From Nostoc sp. NMS8 (lineage in GTDB: Bacteria; Cyanobacteriota; Cyanobacteriia; Cyanobacteriales; Nostocaceae): a stretch of DNA of 64,000 bases. The position numbers were made by a program, and so were the translations under genes. The stretch is from positions 167,225 to 231,224 of the forward strand of contig NZ_JABXKK010000040.1 in NCBI RefSeq assembly GCF_017115045.1. The letters are read 5' to 3'. Below, piece by piece: positions 62,053 through 64,000 of this stretch. The notes below the pieces were generated by a model that made no database searches, was not told the origin of the DNA, and saw only the letters and a program-made list of their open reading frames with translations. Position 1 is the first letter of the stretch. Each line of letters starts with the position of its first letter.

Positions 62053-63354
62053 ATGAGAACAAAAGTACTACTAAAATTAGAGAAAGTTAATCTGCGTTTG
62101 AAGTCTGCAAAGGCAAAGGTGACAATTAGAGAATCGAATGGAAGTCTGCAATTACGAGCGACGTTACCAATTAAACCGGGAGACAAGGATAACAACGGTA
62201 CTGGGAGAAAGCAATACAATCTCAGTTTGAATATTCCCGCTAACTTGGATGGACTCAAGACGGCTGAGGAAGAAGCTTATGAATTAGGGAAGTTAATTGC
62301 TCGTAAAACGTTTGAATGGAATGATAAATATTTAGGTAATGAGGCAATTAGAAAAGATTTTCAATCTATAGGAGAATTACTTGAAAAATTTGAAGAGGAG
62401 TATTTTAAAACTCACAAACGCACAACTAAAAGCGAACATACTTTTTTTTATTACTTTTCCCGTACCAAGAGATTTACGAATCTTCAAGATTTAGCTACTG
62501 CTGAACATCTGATAAGTTCAATTGAGCAAATCGATAAAGAATGGGCTAAGTATAATGCAGCTAGAGCGATCGCAGCATTTTGTGTGACATTCAATATCGA
62601 AATTGATTTATCGAAATATTTCAAAATGCCGGAGAATAATTCCCGAAATATACCGACCGATGCAGAAATATTTGAGGGAATTATCAAGTTTGAAGATTAC
62701 CAACATAACAGAGGTAATCAAGTTAATCAAAATGTCCAAAATAGCTGGCAACTTTGGCGCTGGACGTATGGAATGTTAGCAGTTTTTGGTTTACGTCCAC
62801 GGGAACTTTTTATTAATCCCGATATTGATTGGTGGTTGAGTCAGGAAAATACAGATTTGACATGGAAAGTTGATAAGGATTCTAAGACTGGTGAGAGACA
62901 AGCATTGCCATTACATCGGCAATGGATTGATGACTTTGATTTGAGAAATCCTAAATATGTAGAGATGTTAAGGGTTGCGATCGCTAAAAAAGATAACACT
63001 AATCATGCGGAGATAACCGCATTAACACAGCGAGTTAGCTGGTGGTTCCGCAAAATAGGATTGGATTTTAAACCTTATGATTTACGCCACGCTTGGGCAA
63101 TTCGGGCGCATATTTTGGGGATACCAATTAAAGCGGCAGCGGATAATTTGGGGCATAGTGTGCAAGTTCATACTCAAACTTATCAGCGTTGGTTTTCGCT
63201 AGATATGAGAAAGTTGGCGATTAATCAGGCTTTGAGTAAGAGGAATCAAGTTGAGTTGATTAGGGAGGAGAATGCAAAGTTGACAATGGAGAATGAGAAG
63301 TTGAAGATGGAGATTGAAAAGTTGAAAATGGAGTTGGTTTATAAACGGAGTTAA
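62053..63354 (+). CDS. xisA: Site-specific recombinase XisA
   Basis: A 433-residue divergent tyrosine recombinase that excises the nifD element during heterocyst development. Catalytic segments: FGLRPRELF (first Arg), KPYDLRHAWAIRAHILG (box II; Tyr takes the usual first His of HxxR), DNLGHSVQVHTQTYQRWF with the nucleophile Tyr. The C-terminus has a coiled heptad region (LIREENAKLTMENEKLKMEI...). I chose ATG 62053 (MRTKVLLKLEKVNLRLKS) because the upstream 56 codons cover a hairpin repeat. It lies about 340 bp from the core site. Confidence 0.92.
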   Translation: MRTKVLLKLEKVNLRLKSAKAKVTIRESNGSLQLRATLPIKPGDKDNNGTGRKQYNLSLNIPANLDGLKTAEEEAYELGKLIARKTFEWNDKYLGNEAIRKDFQSIGELLEKFEEEYFKTHKRTTKSEHTFFYYFSRTKRFTNLQDLATAEHLISSIEQIDKEWAKYNAARAIAAFCVTFNIEIDLSKYFKMPENNSRNIPTDAEIFEGIIKFEDYQHNRGNQVNQNVQNSWQLWRWTYGMLAVFGLRPRELFINPDIDWWLSQENTDLTWKVDKDSKTGERQALPLHRQWIDDFDLRNPKYVEMLRVAIAKKDNTNHAEITALTQRVSWWFRKIGLDFKPYDLRHAWAIRAHILGIPIKAAADNLGHSVQVHTQTYQRWFSLDMRKLAINQALSKRNQVELIREENAKLTMENEKLKMEIEKLKMELVYKRS

Positions 63355-63502
63355 ATTTGTTTAGAAAATTTATGTGGTGCGTTGCACTGCATGACAACTC
63401 ACCCTACTAGCTACGTGTATTTAACTAGATTTAATATAACTACTGATACTAGTTAGTTATCTTAAGTTTAAGCTTTAATAGATTGCAACAAAATTAGAAA
63501 CT
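63355..63502. other. Spacer after xisA
   Basis: AT-rich, no gene or clear terminator. Confidence 0.35.
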
Positions 63503-63925
63503 ATGCAAGAAGATGATTTAGAAGAGTTACGTAAAGGATTTCTTGAAGCTATTGCTGCTCAGAAGTTCATAGAATTAAAGCTTTGGAGTGACCGAAGTAA
63601 TGAAATTAACAAGCTTAAACAACAGTGGAGAAAAATCAAACAAATCTTTACTATTATTCCAGATTTGGATATTGAACCAAATCTCATTAGCTCTAAATAA
63701 CAAGATTTTGAATCGCAATTACTCAAACTTCAACGGGAATTGGAATATACAAAAACCCAACTTATGGAACAGCAGAAAATAACAAACAATCTTATTAAGC
63801 AAAATGCTATGGCTTTAAAACAAATTAAAGAATTAAGTAATTTTATTAATACACCTCCTAATTTAGAGCATATAGATTATTCAGATTTAGACACTTTAAA
63901 AAACCTTATTAATGAATTATTATAA
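63503..63925 (+). pseudogene. Coiled-coil protein of the nifD element with an in-frame stop
   Basis: One continuous frame of 140 sense codons broken by a single TAA at 63698-63700. The first part is MQEDDLEELRKGFLEAIAAQ...IPDLDIEPNLISSK; after the stop the same frame continues QDFESQLLKLQRELEYTKTQ...DTLKNLINELL with heptad-like coiled-coil spacing. The stop sits in an AAA-TAA-CAA context and would be CAA by one C-to-T change. Either a recent nonsense mutation or two short proteins. No function recognised. Confidence 0.7.
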
Positions 63926-64000
63926 TTTTTAATATAAAGATGAGTGTGGAAATGTTTCCTTGATTGGTGCTTTAAACCTTGATGGACTGGTTGCGGCGAT
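63926..64000. other. End of window inside the nifD element
   Basis: 75 bp with no supported gene. Confidence 0.4.

Larger units (their letters stand above)
61710..64000. mobile_element. nifD excision element, left part
   Basis: Everything from the core site rightwards to the window edge. It carries xisA and a broken small gene. The length is at least 2.3 kb; the true size and second border are outside the window. Confidence 0.9.

Overview
The window looks like chromosomal DNA of a filamentous, heterocyst-forming cyanobacterium of the Nostoc/Anabaena type, possibly close to Nostoc punctiforme. The evidence is the abundant GCGATCGC (HIP1) octamers, the heptanucleotide tandem repeats (STRRs) between genes, and the gene content: heterocyst ferredoxin fdxH, the nif regulator cnfR/patB, a second cytochrome oxidase, the uptake hydrogenase hupSL with its whole maturation set, and a nifD gene interrupted by a xisA-bearing excision element. 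The assignment to a genus is an inference; no alignment could be run.

Layout. Bases 1-9.2 kb hold ordinary genes: a DUF3727 protein, a frameshifted small gene, a YqeG-type phosphatase, proB, a Uma2-type nuclease, a HAD hydrolase and a ROK sugar kinase, a Mut7-C RNase-domain protein and a sucrase/ferredoxin-like protein. From 9.3 to 18.5 kb there is a heterocyst block: cnfR (minus strand), a 1.07-kb divergent spacer with a perfect NtcA-type palindrome, then fdxB, coxB-coxA-coxC, a small helical-repeat protein, a cupin and a nitrogenase-associated ArsC-like protein. From 18.5 to 25.3 kb come mobile or repetitive DNA, a ParE/RelE-type toxin pair, cysK, four small unknown genes, and an LLM flavoenzyme overlapping a 124-residue unknown protein.

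From 36.5 kb down to 25.4 kb (minus strand) runs an extended hyp cluster: TPR protein, two small membrane proteins, a NifU-like/Rieske fusion, an NHL-repeat protein, then hypF, C, D, E, A and B. Facing away from it at 38.7-41.4 kb is hupSL, with a good NtcA-class promoter in front of hupS and an uninterrupted hupL. From 41.5 to 46.8 kb lies a worn accessory stretch: an Abi-like protein, a 21-bp tandem array, a broken Phd/VapC pair, and a cold-shock/DUF1294 gene split by an IS5-like element. hupW, the HupL maturation protease, is at 46.8 kb.

From 47.3 kb to the right end nearly everything is on the minus strand and serves nitrogen fixation: a second 124-residue protein with a SagB-like oxidoreductase and an ankyrin protein, nifV with an ATPase, mop (plus strand), feoA-like, fdxH, hesB, hesA, nifW, a DUF683 metalloprotein, a DUF269 protein, nifX, nifN, nifE, a Mo-nitro_C protein, nifK, and the last 53 codons of nifD. 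At 61,699-61,709 nifD is cut at the 11-bp sequence known as the core site of the nifD element; xisA follows, and the element runs off the window. The rest of nifD and probably nifH, nifU, nifS and nifB should lie to the right.

Together the genes describe heterocyst diazotrophy: CnfR switches on nif genes, FdxH and FdxB carry electrons to nitrogenase, NifENXVW and partners build the cofactor, HupSL with Hyp and HupW recycles H2, and the second cox operon removes oxygen. The least explained items are three unrelated tandem arrays that share an exact 21-bp period, and a 124-residue protein family present twice, each time beside a flavin-type oxidoreductase gene.
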